A DNA stretch of 35,410 nucleotides from Deltaproteobacteria bacterium (GCA_029860075.1 JAOUBX010000045.1:1-35410); one strand, 5' to 3'; positions 1 to 8,839 are shown, numbered from the stretch's first letter. Notes: generated by a model from the letters alone, not told the origin. Made by a program: numbers and translations.

Positions 1-127
1 GGTATTGATCCAGACAGGTGAAGTCCTTGATCTTGTGATTGCCTTTGTAGCGGCTGACACATTGATGAAAGGTATGAAGCGGCAAATGCTCCATTACCTG
101 AGAAAAAACCAGTTTGCCTGTGTACAT
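1..127 (-). CDS. IS4-family transposase, N-terminal fragment (runs off window)
   Basis: Reading the reverse strand from an ATG at 127 gives 42 codons, beginning MYTGKLVFSQVMEHLPLHTF and continuing through HQCVSRYKGNHKIKDFTCLDQ to the window edge. This matches the conserved start (DUF4372-type) of IS4-family DDE transposases, which insert and excise their own element. A strong Shine-Dalgarno (reverse complement of cctcctt, 135-141) lies 7 bases before the ATG, which fixes the start. The rest of the protein, including the DDE residues, lies outside the window, so I cannot tell whether it is intact. The outer end of the element should lie between about 142 and 282, but its inverted repeat cannot be identified without the other end. 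Confidence 0.82.
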   Translation of the reverse strand, partial: MYTGKLVFSQVMEHLPLHTFHQCVSRYKGNHKIKDFTCLDQY

Positions 128-282
128 GATTCAGCCTCCTTCTTGTAGTACAGAAAGAATGACTGAATCTCTTAATTTTTTTCAAGTCGTTTAAAACAAA
201 TAGATTTAATTTCATGATTAGTTACACGCATTTACAAATTTTATATCTCATAACGTTGGGACACTAGTGAAATTGTATAACC

Positions 283-954
283 ATGAATGTATCTGAAATA
301 TTATCCTTTTCTCGATATGAATGGGCAGAACAAGTATTAATAAAATACCTGCCCTCCTTTGCAAACAATATAGTTTTAGATGTAGGCGCAGGAGATGGAA
401 GAATGAAAACGGTTACTGAAAGCTTGGGGGGAAAGTGGATGGGATTTGACATTGAACCACAAATACCTGAAATTATTTCATGGAACCTGGATTCCCGCGC
501 GCCTGAGGGTTCACCTATGTCTGGAATTATTCTTATGTTAGACATTATTGAACATCTACATAACCCATGGTTAAGTTTTGATCATGTATCAAGTTTGGTT
601 GTTCCTGGTGGACTTATTATTTTAACCATGCCAAACCCCCGTTGGAGCAGAAGCAGGCTTTATGCTTTAAAAACTGGATATTCAGTATGCTACACTCAAA
701 GTGATTTAGACCTAAACAATCATGTTTTTACAACCTGGCCCCACATCATTGAGAAATTAATTAATGATAAAGGATTTATAGTTGAGAAATGCGTTACCCT
801 GGACGGTACTACGAAATGGCCTGGAAAACCCTTTAATCTCAAATATCCCTTACGCTTTATTATTGCAGCAACAAATAAATTTATTGAGTTTTTTGACCCT
901 TCAGCCTGCGGTATGAGCTATGGGGTAATAGCAAGAAAACAAGAGGAAACATAA
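283..954 (+). CDS. Class I SAM-dependent methyltransferase
   Basis: This 223-residue protein has a Rossmann-fold methyltransferase core (Methyltransf_11/23 type). The glycine-rich SAM-binding motif I is VLDVGAGDGRM near residues 32-42. Motif II/post-II acidic positions appear in GFDIEPQ, and MLDIIEHLHNP near residue 86 is the usual 'EHL' segment of this family. GGLIILTMPNP follows as the motif III strand. The length is normal for a stand-alone enzyme. It is the first gene of the plus-strand glycan cluster, one base before the next gene, so a sugar or glycolipid substrate is likely. The acceptor cannot be read from the sequence. The start is the first ATG after the IS fragment, and no strong SD is visible. 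Confidence 0.85.
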   Translation: MNVSEILSFSRYEWAEQVLIKYLPSFANNIVLDVGAGDGRMKTVTESLGGKWMGFDIEPQIPEIISWNLDSRAPEGSPMSGIILMLDIIEHLHNPWLSFDHVSSLVVPGGLIILTMPNPRWSRSRLYALKTGYSVCYTQSDLDLNNHVFTTWPHIIEKLINDKGFIVEKCVTLDGTTKWPGKPFNLKYPLRFIIAATNKFIEFFDPSACGMSYGVIARKQEET

Positions 955-955
955 G

Positions 956-1936
956 ATGCTTAATATTTTTTATGAAGAACCTGATCCGGATCGATGGTTC
1001 CCCTGTGATAGATATCCAAGAAAAATAATTCGCCGTATAGTACGTGGCAAGCCTCAACCTGGCGGAATGATGCGTTTTTTTCTTAACTTATGTGCCGGCT
1101 TAGATATCCTGAAAATACCCTATAGAATTAATAATTATAGCTTTATAAAGAAGCACCCTGATGATTTAGCATGCATTATTGGTAAACCCTTTGTGCTTGA
1201 CAAGATAAAGTGGAAAAACCCAATTGTATATGGTTCTGCCACTTCTTCACATCCTTTAGATGATCCGGAACTGTTAACAAGACTTAATATAAAAAAAATC
1301 CTTGTTCCGGGTCAATGGATGAAAAAAATGTGTGAACCAGCCTGGGGGGATAAGACTGTTGCCTGGGCGGCAGGCATTGATACCGATCTTTGGGCCCCAA
1401 CAAACATAGCTAAAAAGGAAATAGACGTTCTTCTTTACGATAAAGTTCGATGGGAGTATGACCGCTATGAAGAAGAATTAATTAGTCCTATTATTAACTC
1501 ATTAAACTCATCTGGTCTGACCTATGAAATTATCAGGTATGGTTTCTATAGAGAAGAAAACTTTCATGCACTTTTAAAGAAATCCAAGAGTATGATTTTT
1601 CTTTGTGAACATGAGACACAGGGAATTGCATACCAGCAAGCTCTTTCCTGTAACGTTCCTTTATTAGCATGGGACCGTGGCGGATTCTGGCAAGATCCAT
1701 CATATTATCCTGACAAAGTTAAGTTTGAACCCGTTACCTCCGTTCCTTACTGGGATAATAGATGTGGAATGAAATTTAAGAATATTAAAGAATTCCCTTT
1801 AAAGCTGGAAGAATTTATGGACTATTTAAATAAAGGCGCTTATTCCCCACGTGACTATATTTTGGAGAACTTAACACTGGAAAAGTGTGCCCGACACTAC
1901 GTTAGAATTATTCAGGAAGTTAAAAAGGACAGCTAA
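956..1936 (+). CDS. GT4-like glycosyltransferase
   Basis: This 326-residue protein looks like a GT-B retaining glycosyltransferase, although it is shorter and more divergent than its neighbours. The best markers are AAGIDTDLW (near 141-149), which is the inter-domain 'G-I/V-D' element of GT4 enzymes, and CEHETQGIAYQQAL (217-230). The latter resembles the C-terminal nucleotide-sugar-binding helix, where GT4 enzymes carry E-x7-E. PGGMMRF near residue 36 may form the N-terminal donor or phosphate loop. It starts one base after the upstream methyltransferase stop, so the two genes are probably co-translated. The donor and acceptor sugars are unknown. A 110-base gap without a recognisable promoter or hairpin follows. 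Confidence 0.7.
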   Translation: MLNIFYEEPDPDRWFPCDRYPRKIIRRIVRGKPQPGGMMRFFLNLCAGLDILKIPYRINNYSFIKKHPDDLACIIGKPFVLDKIKWKNPIVYGSATSSHPLDDPELLTRLNIKKILVPGQWMKKMCEPAWGDKTVAWAAGIDTDLWAPTNIAKKEIDVLLYDKVRWEYDRYEEELISPIINSLNSSGLTYEIIRYGFYREENFHALLKKSKSMIFLCEHETQGIAYQQALSCNVPLLAWDRGGFWQDPSYYPDKVKFEPVTSVPYWDNRCGMKFKNIKEFPLKLEEFMDYLNKGAYSPRDYILENLTLEKCARHYVRIIQEVKKDS

Positions 1937-2046
1937 GAATTTTTTAAAATATTTTTATTTTGATAAATAATATGAGCAAGTTCATTGCGTTCACTTTTTT
2001 ATTACAACCGCATGGATAATGTTTTTTATTTTACAGTTAATCAATA

Positions 2047-2931
2047 ATGATTTATCGAATATTACACATATTTGGAAAGCTCTTTGGGAAACCTCGTGGA
2101 TGGGAACGAGTAGTGCGTTTTTTATCACCACCTGAAAAATCTGCTTCAATAGAAGCACAGATCGGAACTTTTGAAAAAGGCATCATTTTCAAAATAGACC
2201 CGGCAACTTTATTAGGATGGAAAATATATTTTTTTGGTACCTATGAGGCTGAGGTGAGAAACATTATCAATAAAGCCCTGAGCAAAGGCTTTGTTGCCTT
2301 TGATGTTGGAGCTAATGTTGGATGGCATACATTATTGATGGCCAAAGGGGTGGGAAAAGAGGGACATGTTCTGGCTTTCGAACCCAATCCGGGTGTATAT
2401 GATTGTTTAAAGGAAAACATAGCTTTTAACAACTTATCTCAAGTGATTGTCTCTGATTTAGCCTTATCCGACAATGATGGAGAGCTATACTTTAATGCGC
2501 CACCCTCGTCCAGCATCGGGGCAGGGGCAGGTCATATAATTAACAATGTTGATTCGTCTAATGTAGAACAAAAAATAAAGGTGAAGACAAAAAAGCTTGA
2601 CACTATTTTTTCAACAATGAATTTATCACGGCTTGATCTGATTAAAATTGATGTTGAGGGCTGGGAATGGAATGTCTTAGAGGGCGCAAAAGAAACATTG
2701 AAGCGCTACAGGCCATATATCATTTTTGAATATGATGCCAAGTATATCATTAGAAGTGGGGGAATTTCAGGAAATCTGGATAAACTTTTCTCAGATCTTT
2801 CTTACTCTATATACAGAATTTATAGAAACAAACTATTAAAAGTTGAAAATTGCTGGCCTGTATGCGCTAATATATTTGCATTACCAAATGAGAAGACCAA
2901 AGACTTTAAATTAAATAAACGCTTCAGATGA
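2047..2931 (+). CDS. FkbM-family methyltransferase
   Basis: This 294-residue protein has the full FkbM-family pattern. Motif I FDVGANVGWHTLL lies near residue 85, the acidic SAM-ribose strand appears as VLAFEPNPGVYDCL, and the hallmark IKIDVEGWEWNVLEGA lies near residue 200. FkbM enzymes O-methylate sugar hydroxyls and related groups in polyketides and surface glycans. It overlaps the next FkbM gene by ATGA (2928-2931), so translation is coupled. Both proteins carry a GTYEAE-x-x-NI block just before motif I, which suggests an old tandem duplication. The acceptor is presumably a sugar of the glycan built by this cluster (inference). Confidence 0.88.
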   Translation: MIYRILHIFGKLFGKPRGWERVVRFLSPPEKSASIEAQIGTFEKGIIFKIDPATLLGWKIYFFGTYEAEVRNIINKALSKGFVAFDVGANVGWHTLLMAKGVGKEGHVLAFEPNPGVYDCLKENIAFNNLSQVIVSDLALSDNDGELYFNAPPSSSIGAGAGHIINNVDSSNVEQKIKVKTKKLDTIFSTMNLSRLDLIKIDVEGWEWNVLEGAKETLKRYRPYIIFEYDAKYIIRSGGISGNLDKLFSDLSYSIYRIYRNKLLKVENCWPVCANIFALPNEKTKDFKLNKRFR

Positions 2932-3758
2932 TTAGTAATAAATTATTATTCAAAAGTGTTAACTTAGTGCCCTGGCACTTCAGAGCACTCATCAAGCGTT
3001 TACCGATTGTTGCCCATTTACAACGATATTTATTTAATAAGTTTCTTTCCGGAAAAGACTTCATTTATGAAATCAATGCCGGCCCAGCCAAGGGATTAAA
3101 ATATCCTGTTAGTCTGCCAAAAGATAAGCTGATATGGATGGGAACATATGAAGCAGAACTTGCAAATATTGCATCTAAATCAGTCACTCAAAATGCTATT
3201 TGTTATGATATCGGTGGATATCGAGGTTTTTTCAGTGGGGTATTTGCAATAGCAGGTGCAAAGTCTGTTTATGTTTTCGAACCATTTCCGGAAAACTTTG
3301 AACAAATTAAGCATTTAATAGAATTAAATCCAAACCTACCTATAAAGGTTAAACAAATGGCCATAGGCAACAAAAATACCATTACAAAATTTAATGTAAT
3401 GCCTGATGAAAGCATGGGGAAGCTTGTTAATAGCACTTTTCAAAAAGACAGGAAAGCAAATAGAGTTATTAATGTCTCTCTCAAAAAAATAGACTCATTA
3501 ATACGTGATGATGGTTTTCCCACACCAGATATAATAAAAATTGATGTGGAAGGTGCGGAGGTAAATGTATTAAGGGGCGCACAGGAAGCGCTTCGCTTGA
3601 AGCATCCACAACTTTTTATAGAAGCACATTCTAAAAAATTATGCATGGATTGTAGTTCAATACTTAAAAGCCTGGACTATCAAGTAACAATTCTTGAGAC
3701 AGGTTTAGCTCCATCAGGTAATAACGTTCCAGAAATTAGCCATCTGTTGTGCCGGTAA
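2928..3758 (+). CDS. FkbM-family methyltransferase (divergent motif I)
   Basis: This 276-residue protein is the second of two adjacent FkbM-type methyltransferases, with its ATG inside the stop of the first. It keeps YVFEPFPENFEQI and IKIDVEGAEVNVLRGAQ, the family hallmarks. Its SAM-binding motif I reads YDIGGYRGFFSG instead of the usual D-x-G-A-N-x-G, so the conserved Asn-containing loop is changed. It may still bind SAM, since the glycines and the first Asp remain, but substrate or activity may differ from its neighbour. It ends 24 bases before the next glycosyltransferase. Confidence 0.85.
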   Translation: MISNKLLFKSVNLVPWHFRALIKRLPIVAHLQRYLFNKFLSGKDFIYEINAGPAKGLKYPVSLPKDKLIWMGTYEAELANIASKSVTQNAICYDIGGYRGFFSGVFAIAGAKSVYVFEPFPENFEQIKHLIELNPNLPIKVKQMAIGNKNTITKFNVMPDESMGKLVNSTFQKDRKANRVINVSLKKIDSLIRDDGFPTPDIIKIDVEGAEVNVLRGAQEALRLKHPQLFIEAHSKKLCMDCSSILKSLDYQVTILETGLAPSGNNVPEISHLLCR

Positions 3759-3782
3759 ACTTAAAATTCTGATTGTTCATTA

Positions 3783-5003
3783 ATGTCTAAAATTATTATT
3801 ATTTCTGGAAATCATCTTTGCAATAACCCAAGAGTCCTGAAAGAGGCTGATGTATTATCCGAGGCAGGTTATGAGGTTGAGGTTTTAGGGGCAATTATAG
3901 ATAAAACGCTCAAAACCAGGGATCAGAACCTTATGAGTATACGCAAGTGGACCTTTATTCCTGTTTTGGACCTTACGTCTTCACAGGTTAATAATTATTT
4001 CTATCGTATCAGAAAAAGATTTGGCAGCACTTTATTTACTTTTTTTGGCATTGAAAATCGATGGCAATTGGGGTATGTAACAACCAATCTGTTACGCGTT
4101 GCAATTAAAAGAAAGGCAGATCTTTATATTTCACATTTGGAACAGGCAATGTGGGTAGCTTCCCAATTATATGACAGAGGTCTCAATGTTGGAATTGATA
4201 TGGAAGACTGGTATTCTGAAGATCTGGAAGAAATTGCAAGAATAAAAAGGCCAGCAAAAATGTTAAGAAAGCTTGAACAACAATTGCTTGCTTCATGCAA
4301 TCATGTTACCTGTACTTCACAAGTGATGGCTGAAGCGCTATCAAGGCGCTATAACTGCAAAACACCAACGGTCATATACAATACCTTTTCACTGGAAGAA
4401 GGTAATCATCTTGATTCCAAAATTATAGATCGAAAAAATACGGACTTACCATCTGTTTACTGGTTTTCTCAAACACTTGGACCATCAAGAGGCCTTGAAG
4501 ACCTATTTTCTGCGCTTCCCCTCCTTAAAAACAGAGTAGAGATTCATCTTCGAGGAAAACCAATACCAGAATGGAAGAAATGGTTAGAGACTCAAGTTAC
4601 CGGGGATTGGCTAAACTATATTTATATTCATCCACCGGTAACTAATACTGAACTATTATCCCGAGCTGCAGAACACGACATCGGATTTGCAGGTGAAATG
4701 AAATATTGTTTAAACAAAAACCTAACGGCATCAAATAAAATATTTCATTACTTATTGGCCGGCCTATGTGTAATTGCAAGTAATACGGACGGGCAAGTTG
4801 AAATTTCCCTAAAGGCGCCCGCCGCCTTTCAAATATATACCAGTGGAGATTCCAATGCCCTGGCAAATGTAATCAATAATTTCATGTATAATCCAACGCT
4901 TCTAATTGCTGCAAAAAAAGCTGCCTTAATAGCGGCAAGGAAGCATTACAACTGGGAAAATGAGAAGGAAAAGCTCATAAATTCTGCAAAGGCTGCACTA
5001 TAG
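3783..5003 (+). CDS. GT4-family glycosyltransferase
   Basis: This 406-residue protein is a GT-B enzyme of normal GT4 length. The N-terminal domain opens with IIIISGNHLCNNPRVLKEAD, the typical first strand plus helix (N-P-R-V) of this group. CTSQVMAEAL and PTVIYNTF mark the domain linker. The C-terminal donor domain contains LRGKPIPEW and NKIFHYLLAGLCVIASNTDGQ, the equivalent of the family's 'K-x-x-E/H-Y-x-A-x-G-x-P-V-I-A' helix, with His in place of the usual Glu. It probably transfers a sugar in the cytoplasm to the growing lipid-linked oligosaccharide. Donor and linkage are unknown. Confidence 0.82.
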   Translation: MSKIIIISGNHLCNNPRVLKEADVLSEAGYEVEVLGAIIDKTLKTRDQNLMSIRKWTFIPVLDLTSSQVNNYFYRIRKRFGSTLFTFFGIENRWQLGYVTTNLLRVAIKRKADLYISHLEQAMWVASQLYDRGLNVGIDMEDWYSEDLEEIARIKRPAKMLRKLEQQLLASCNHVTCTSQVMAEALSRRYNCKTPTVIYNTFSLEEGNHLDSKIIDRKNTDLPSVYWFSQTLGPSRGLEDLFSALPLLKNRVEIHLRGKPIPEWKKWLETQVTGDWLNYIYIHPPVTNTELLSRAAEHDIGFAGEMKYCLNKNLTASNKIFHYLLAGLCVIASNTDGQVEISLKAPAAFQIYTSGDSNALANVINNFMYNPTLLIAAKKAALIAARKHYNWENEKEKLINSAKAAL

Positions 5004-5209
5004 CTTTTAATGAAAATACAGGGAACCTTTAAAGATCCATGGCTGGCATCTAAAAAAACCACCTTCTGCGTCAAAAATTTCACCTGTAATCTCGCTTTAG
5101 GTTACAATTTTCGCATTGAATTTGTTTTTTTGATTCCTTTAGACTCTCACCTGGTATTATTAGAGATTCCCTTTTATTTCTTTAACTCACTAAAAAGTAT
5201 AATCAGGAT

Positions 5210-5230
5210 TATATAGCAGTACGCTATATA
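5210..5230. repeat. Short perfect inverted repeat in the 260-base gap 5004-5263
   Basis: TATATAGC (5210-5217) is followed after five bases by its exact reverse complement (5223-5230). No T-run follows on the plus strand, so it does not look like an intrinsic terminator. It sits 34 bases before the start of the next gene and might be an operator or an mRNA hairpin. The AT-rich composition makes a chance palindrome possible. Nothing else convincing is seen between 5004 and 5263. Confidence 0.3.
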
Positions 5231-5263
5231 AAAAATAAAGTAAATTTATCTTCTTTCTCAATT

Positions 5264-6031
5264 ATGAATTGTCCATTATGCAGATCACCGGAAGCTCACT
5301 TATTCCATAAATTTTATAGTTTTATTTTACTTGAATGTAATAGCTGTAAATTAAAGTTTCAGGCTAATCCATATTTAACGGCTCAACCTGCTAACAATCA
5401 AACTGAACCTGAATCTCAAATATTACCCAATCTCAACCTCCCGCATATTAAAAGACGAATCGAAGATATCATCCGTTATGCTTCCTCCGGTTACACTCTG
5501 GACATTGGCTGTAATACGGGAGAAGTAGCTGTAAGACTTTCCCACCTCGGTTTTTCATCTTCCGGTATCGACATCAACAAAACAATTATGAACCGCCTGC
5601 GCTCGACATACCCCGGTGTAAGATGGTATAGTGGATTAATAGAGGATCTCATTAGTAACATCGGCAAATATGATGTAATTACTTTATACCACGTTTTAGA
5701 GCATATAGCAGAACCTGTAGAGTTATTAAAACGAATAGATAAGGCACTAAATCCCAAGGGGATTCTGATCATAGAGGTGCCAAATGTCAGCGGTTTACAT
5801 GCAAGAATAAAAGGGACTGGCTGGCATTATTACCATAGAGATCATCTTTGCTATTATAGTCCTGAGCATCTTGATTTAATGGCAAATAAACTTGGATACG
5901 AAATTTTGGACAAAAAAAGCTTTTATCACTTATCCTACCCTCAAGGCGTTTTTTGGAAAGACACTCTTAAGAATTTTCTCTCTTCTATAGGTTTTAAAGA
6001 TATTATCTCGATTTTTCTTAGAAAAAAATGA
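5264..6031 (+). CDS. SAM-dependent methyltransferase with N-terminal zinc-ribbon-like motif
   Basis: This 255-residue protein starts with two CxxC pairs (C3/C6 and C25/C28), consistent with a small zinc-binding knuckle. A Methyltransf_23-type domain follows, with TLDIGCNTGEVAVRL near residues 79-93, SSGIDINKTIM, LYHVLEHIAEPVELL and GILIIEVPNVSG. HRDHLCYYSPEHL near residue 190 is also typical of this group. Proteins with this layout are common in O-antigen and EPS clusters, sometimes as sugar C- or O-methyltransferases. The exact reaction cannot be assigned. Its stop overlaps the next gene's ATG (ATGA at 6028-6031). Confidence 0.85.
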   Translation: MNCPLCRSPEAHLFHKFYSFILLECNSCKLKFQANPYLTAQPANNQTEPESQILPNLNLPHIKRRIEDIIRYASSGYTLDIGCNTGEVAVRLSHLGFSSSGIDINKTIMNRLRSTYPGVRWYSGLIEDLISNIGKYDVITLYHVLEHIAEPVELLKRIDKALNPKGILIIEVPNVSGLHARIKGTGWHYYHRDHLCYYSPEHLDLMANKLGYEILDKKSFYHLSYPQGVFWKDTLKNFLSSIGFKDIISIFLRKK

Positions 6032-6774
6032 CATTTTTTCATCGAATAAAGAATATGATCCGATGGTTTTTCTTCCCCGGACTTGACCTGCATACAAGGA
6101 ACAGGACATCGTTATGCTATTTTTGGAGTAAAGGTGAAAGAAATGTCCTCGATGCCGGCAGTGGAAATGGTTATTTTTCATGGCTTGCCTATAAATCCGG
6201 AGCCACTGTTGTCGCAATGAATTGCGAGGAGAAGCAGATAGAAAAAGCTAATTCCTTTTTTATTGACTACCTTGGTGAAAATTCTGAGAAACTTATTTTT
6301 GAACAAAAAAACCTTTATCAACTAAATGATGAAAACAGAGTATTTGATGAAATTATCTGTTATGAAGTACTTGAACATATCAAGAATGATTCCTTCGTCT
6401 GCGAACAATTTTACCGTATCTTGCGTCCCGGAGGAACGCTTCACCTTTGCTGCCCCAACAGCTCTCACCCCAGGCATAAATCTGAAACTCTCGACCTTGA
6501 AGAAATGGGAGGCCATTATCGACCCGGATATTCAGAAGAGGATTATCATAAATTATTATTGCCAATAGGTTTTCATATCGAAGTTATTGTAGGTTTGGGA
6601 CCAAGCGCACTTTATTATGCTGATGCTATTCTACGTAAAATAAGGTCACACACAGGTGATGCTTTTGCATTGCCTTTGTTTTCCCTTTTTTACCCTTTTA
6701 TAAAGTTTGCTAGATTTAATCCAAACCTTCCTTTTTCAATCTATGTAAAAGCTACAAAGCCTGTACACCAATAA
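6028..6774 (+). CDS. Class I SAM-dependent methyltransferase
   Basis: This 248-residue enzyme has motif I VLDAGSGNGYFSWLAY near residues 38-53, the post-I strand VVAMNCEEKQIEKA, and EIICYEVLEHIKND followed by YRILRPGGTLHLCCPN. The RPGG turn and the EVLEHI segment are standard for Methyltransf_11-type enzymes. It is translationally coupled to the preceding methyltransferase by ATGA. The two are unlikely to be recent duplicates, because their motifs and N-termini differ clearly. The acceptor is unknown, but context suggests a cluster sugar or lipid carrier. Confidence 0.85.
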   Translation: MTFFHRIKNMIRWFFFPGLDLHTRNRTSLCYFWSKGERNVLDAGSGNGYFSWLAYKSGATVVAMNCEEKQIEKANSFFIDYLGENSEKLIFEQKNLYQLNDENRVFDEIICYEVLEHIKNDSFVCEQFYRILRPGGTLHLCCPNSSHPRHKSETLDLEEMGGHYRPGYSEEDYHKLLLPIGFHIEVIVGLGPSALYYADAILRKIRSHTGDAFALPLFSLFYPFIKFARFNPNLPFSIYVKATKPVHQ

Positions 6775-6797
6775 TCTGTAATGATATTCTATAACCT

Positions 6798-7496
6798 ATG
6801 TTCTTAAACAAAATTGACATAAACAACTATGATCATCTAAATTTAGGATGTGGTTTAAAAGCACATGAAAAGTGGTTAAATGTAGATGGTTCATGGCAAG
6901 TCATATTAGCAAAGCATACCATTATTAAAAAAATTTTAGTTATTTCCCGTCTGCTTCCCAAAAGCCAGTCCAAAATCCCATGGAAAAAAAATATTTTAAG
7001 ATGGAATTTAACAAATAAATTGCCCCTATCATCAAACCGCTTTAATGCAGTTTATTCTTCACATACGATTGAACACCTCTTTTATGATGAGTCAATTGCT
7101 TTGCTGAGAGAATGTTATCGCATACTTGCAGATGGCGGAGTATTAAGAGTTGTTGTACCCGACTTATTTGAACTGACAAGGAAATATTTATCAGAGAAGG
7201 AGAAAGGTAATCTGTCAGCTGCAAATAAATTCATGTCAGATATGGGTTGTCATCCCCAATTTTTTCAAAAAAACATCCTCGCTTACTACCATCGATTGAC
7301 AGCATTTCACACGCACAAATGGATGTATGACATGGATTCACTATCAGAGCTTTTTATAGATGCTGGTTTCTCGGAAGTTCAGCCAAAAAGAGCGCTCGAC
7401 AGCCGCATATTAAGAATTTCAGAAGTTGAAGACCCGGAAAGAATCAACAATGGTCAGGGGATTGTTGTTGAGGGAATTAAGAATGCAAATGTTTAA
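6798..7496 (+). CDS. Predicted SAM-dependent methyltransferase
   Basis: This 232-residue protein belongs to the small 'predicted SAM-dependent methyltransferase' group found in polysaccharide loci (COG4627-like, by resemblance). LNLGCGLKAHEKWLNVDGSW near residues 14-33 is the motif I region, with the usual 'G-C-G ... W-x-N-V/I-D' spacing. YSSHTIEHLFYDES and RILADGGVLRVVVPDLFEL carry the EH[IL] segment and motif III. It is the last of three consecutive methyltransferase genes and lies 19 bases before a glycosyltransferase. The substrate is not identifiable. Confidence 0.82.
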   Translation: MFLNKIDINNYDHLNLGCGLKAHEKWLNVDGSWQVILAKHTIIKKILVISRLLPKSQSKIPWKKNILRWNLTNKLPLSSNRFNAVYSSHTIEHLFYDESIALLRECYRILADGGVLRVVVPDLFELTRKYLSEKEKGNLSAANKFMSDMGCHPQFFQKNILAYYHRLTAFHTHKWMYDMDSLSELFIDAGFSEVQPKRALDSRILRISEVEDPERINNGQGIVVEGIKNANV

Positions 7497-7515
7497 CTTC
7501 CAAAAGGTCTAAAAA

Positions 7516-8835
7516 ATGAAGAAAGTTCTAATAATTGTCAGTTCATTTAAGCCGGCGATTATTGCGGATATGCATCGCGCCAGAATGTTATCTTTTCATT
7601 TACCAAATTTTGGCTGGCAAATAGAAGTTATGACTCCTGACAAGTCTTATCAGCCTCCCGATATTATTGAGGAAAACTCATCATTTTTTTTCCCTTCTGA
7701 TCTGATAATCCACTCCGTTCCAGAATGGCATAATTTCTTTTTAAAAAGTATTGGCATAGGAAGTATCGGTTGGCGCGCATTCTGGCCTATGTTCAAATTG
7801 GGCTCTCAGTTATTAAGAAAGGGTGAATATGATTTGGTCTATATTTCTACAACTAACTTTGTTCTTTTTTGTCTTGGAAGGCTATGGAATATAATGCATG
7901 GAATACCTTATGTTCTTGATTTTCATGATCCATGGTTTAAGGAAAATTACCAATATATAACAACCAAAAACGCTCTAAAGTGGAAAACAACTCGTCTTTT
8001 ATCAAAATATTTGGAGAGATTTTCTATAAAAAAGGCTGCAGCGGTTGTGTCCGTTTCACCACAATACCTGCATACAATTATCAATCGATATAAAAAGTTA
8101 AATTTGCCATGGATAATAAATGAAAAATACAAAGTTATACCTTTTGGAGCCATGGAGAAAGAGTGCAATTCCGGCCTTATTTCAAATTCTTCTGTTAAAT
8201 CAAACAAGTCGGGCTATACAGTAAATGCCGTTTATGTCGGGGCAGGTGGAGCATTCATGGCAAAATCATTTTCTCTGTTTTGCCAAGGTCTAAAAATTCT
8301 GCGGGAAAAAGAACCTGAACTGGTAGGCAGGCTAAAGATATCTCTTTTTGGCACATACTTTGGTTGGAAAAAAGGAGATGAAAAAATTCTGCAGGAAATA
8401 GCAGACAAATCAGAGTTGTCTCATATTATTCAAGAACAACCATCAAGAGTTAGCTATCAAGAGTCAATCCAATTAGCAGAAGATGCAGATGGTTTACTTG
8501 TACTTGGTGTTGATGATCCAGGATATTTTCCATCCAAACTCATTAGCTATGCCCTTTTGGGCAAACCTTTACTCGCTTCTTTTCATTATTCTTCACCAGC
8601 GGCTTCAATCTTCACTCAATATCCGGATATGGGTAACCTCATTTGCTTTGATGGCACGATTATTCCGGATAAAAAAATGATAGCAACAATTAAAAACTTT
8701 ATACTGGAAATGGTTAATAAAAATAGTTTTGACAGAAGAACTCATCTAAAACCTTTTCTGGCCTCTGCTATGGCTGAAAAACATGCCTCACTTTTCAATA
8801 GCTGTACGTTACCCCCCCCCCGGAGGCAGGTGTAA
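7516..8835 (+). CDS. GT4-like glycosyltransferase ending in a C10 tract
   Basis: This 439-residue GT-B glycosyltransferase opens with VLIIVSSFKPAIIADMHRA and has DFHDPWFKENY near residue 140. AAVVSVSPQYLHTI is typical of the GT4 linker, and DGLLVLGVDDPGYFPSKLI...ALLGKPLLA is the donor-site region. The last codons read through a run of ten C (8812-8821) to give PPPRRQV and a TAA at 8833-8835. The next gene is in a different frame that is also open across the C run, so loss of one C would fuse the two proteins. The start ATG has a weak purine-rich upstream region (AAAAGG at 7502-7507). Confidence 0.82.
   Translation: MKKVLIIVSSFKPAIIADMHRARMLSFHLPNFGWQIEVMTPDKSYQPPDIIEENSSFFFPSDLIIHSVPEWHNFFLKSIGIGSIGWRAFWPMFKLGSQLLRKGEYDLVYISTTNFVLFCLGRLWNIMHGIPYVLDFHDPWFKENYQYITTKNALKWKTTRLLSKYLERFSIKKAAAVVSVSPQYLHTIINRYKKLNLPWIINEKYKVIPFGAMEKECNSGLISNSSVKSNKSGYTVNAVYVGAGGAFMAKSFSLFCQGLKILREKEPELVGRLKISLFGTYFGWKKGDEKILQEIADKSELSHIIQEQPSRVSYQESIQLAEDADGLLVLGVDDPGYFPSKLISYALLGKPLLASFHYSSPAASIFTQYPDMGNLICFDGTIIPDKKMIATIKNFILEMVNKNSFDRRTHLKPFLASAMAEKHASLFNSCTLPPPRRQV
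8812..8821. repeat. Homopolymeric C10 tract at a glycosyltransferase gene junction
   Basis: Ten consecutive C lie 12 bases before the upstream stop codon and just before the GGAGG that is the likely Shine-Dalgarno of the next gene (ATG at 8840). Long C runs are rare in AT-rich DNA and are classic slippage sites in surface-glycan genes of other bacteria. Deleting one C puts the upstream gene in frame with the downstream one. Adding one C reads to a TAG about 75 bases later. Confidence 0.6.
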
Positions 8836-8839
8836 AGCA

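Noticed and set aside
262..281. Promoter-like TTGGGA...TATAAC just before the first methyltransferase
   Set aside because: The spacing is only 14 bases, and the -10 would abut the start codon.
5010..5216. A 68-codon plus-strand reading frame between a glycosyltransferase and a methyltransferase
   Set aside because: No SD before its ATG, no recognisable motif, composition like intergenic DNA (runs of Phe, Ile and Leu). I treat the gap as non-coding.
8783..8839. Upstream ATG for the GT4 gene at 8840
   Set aside because: It lies inside the preceding gene and codes through the C10 run. The conserved sequence begins at the ATG at 8840.
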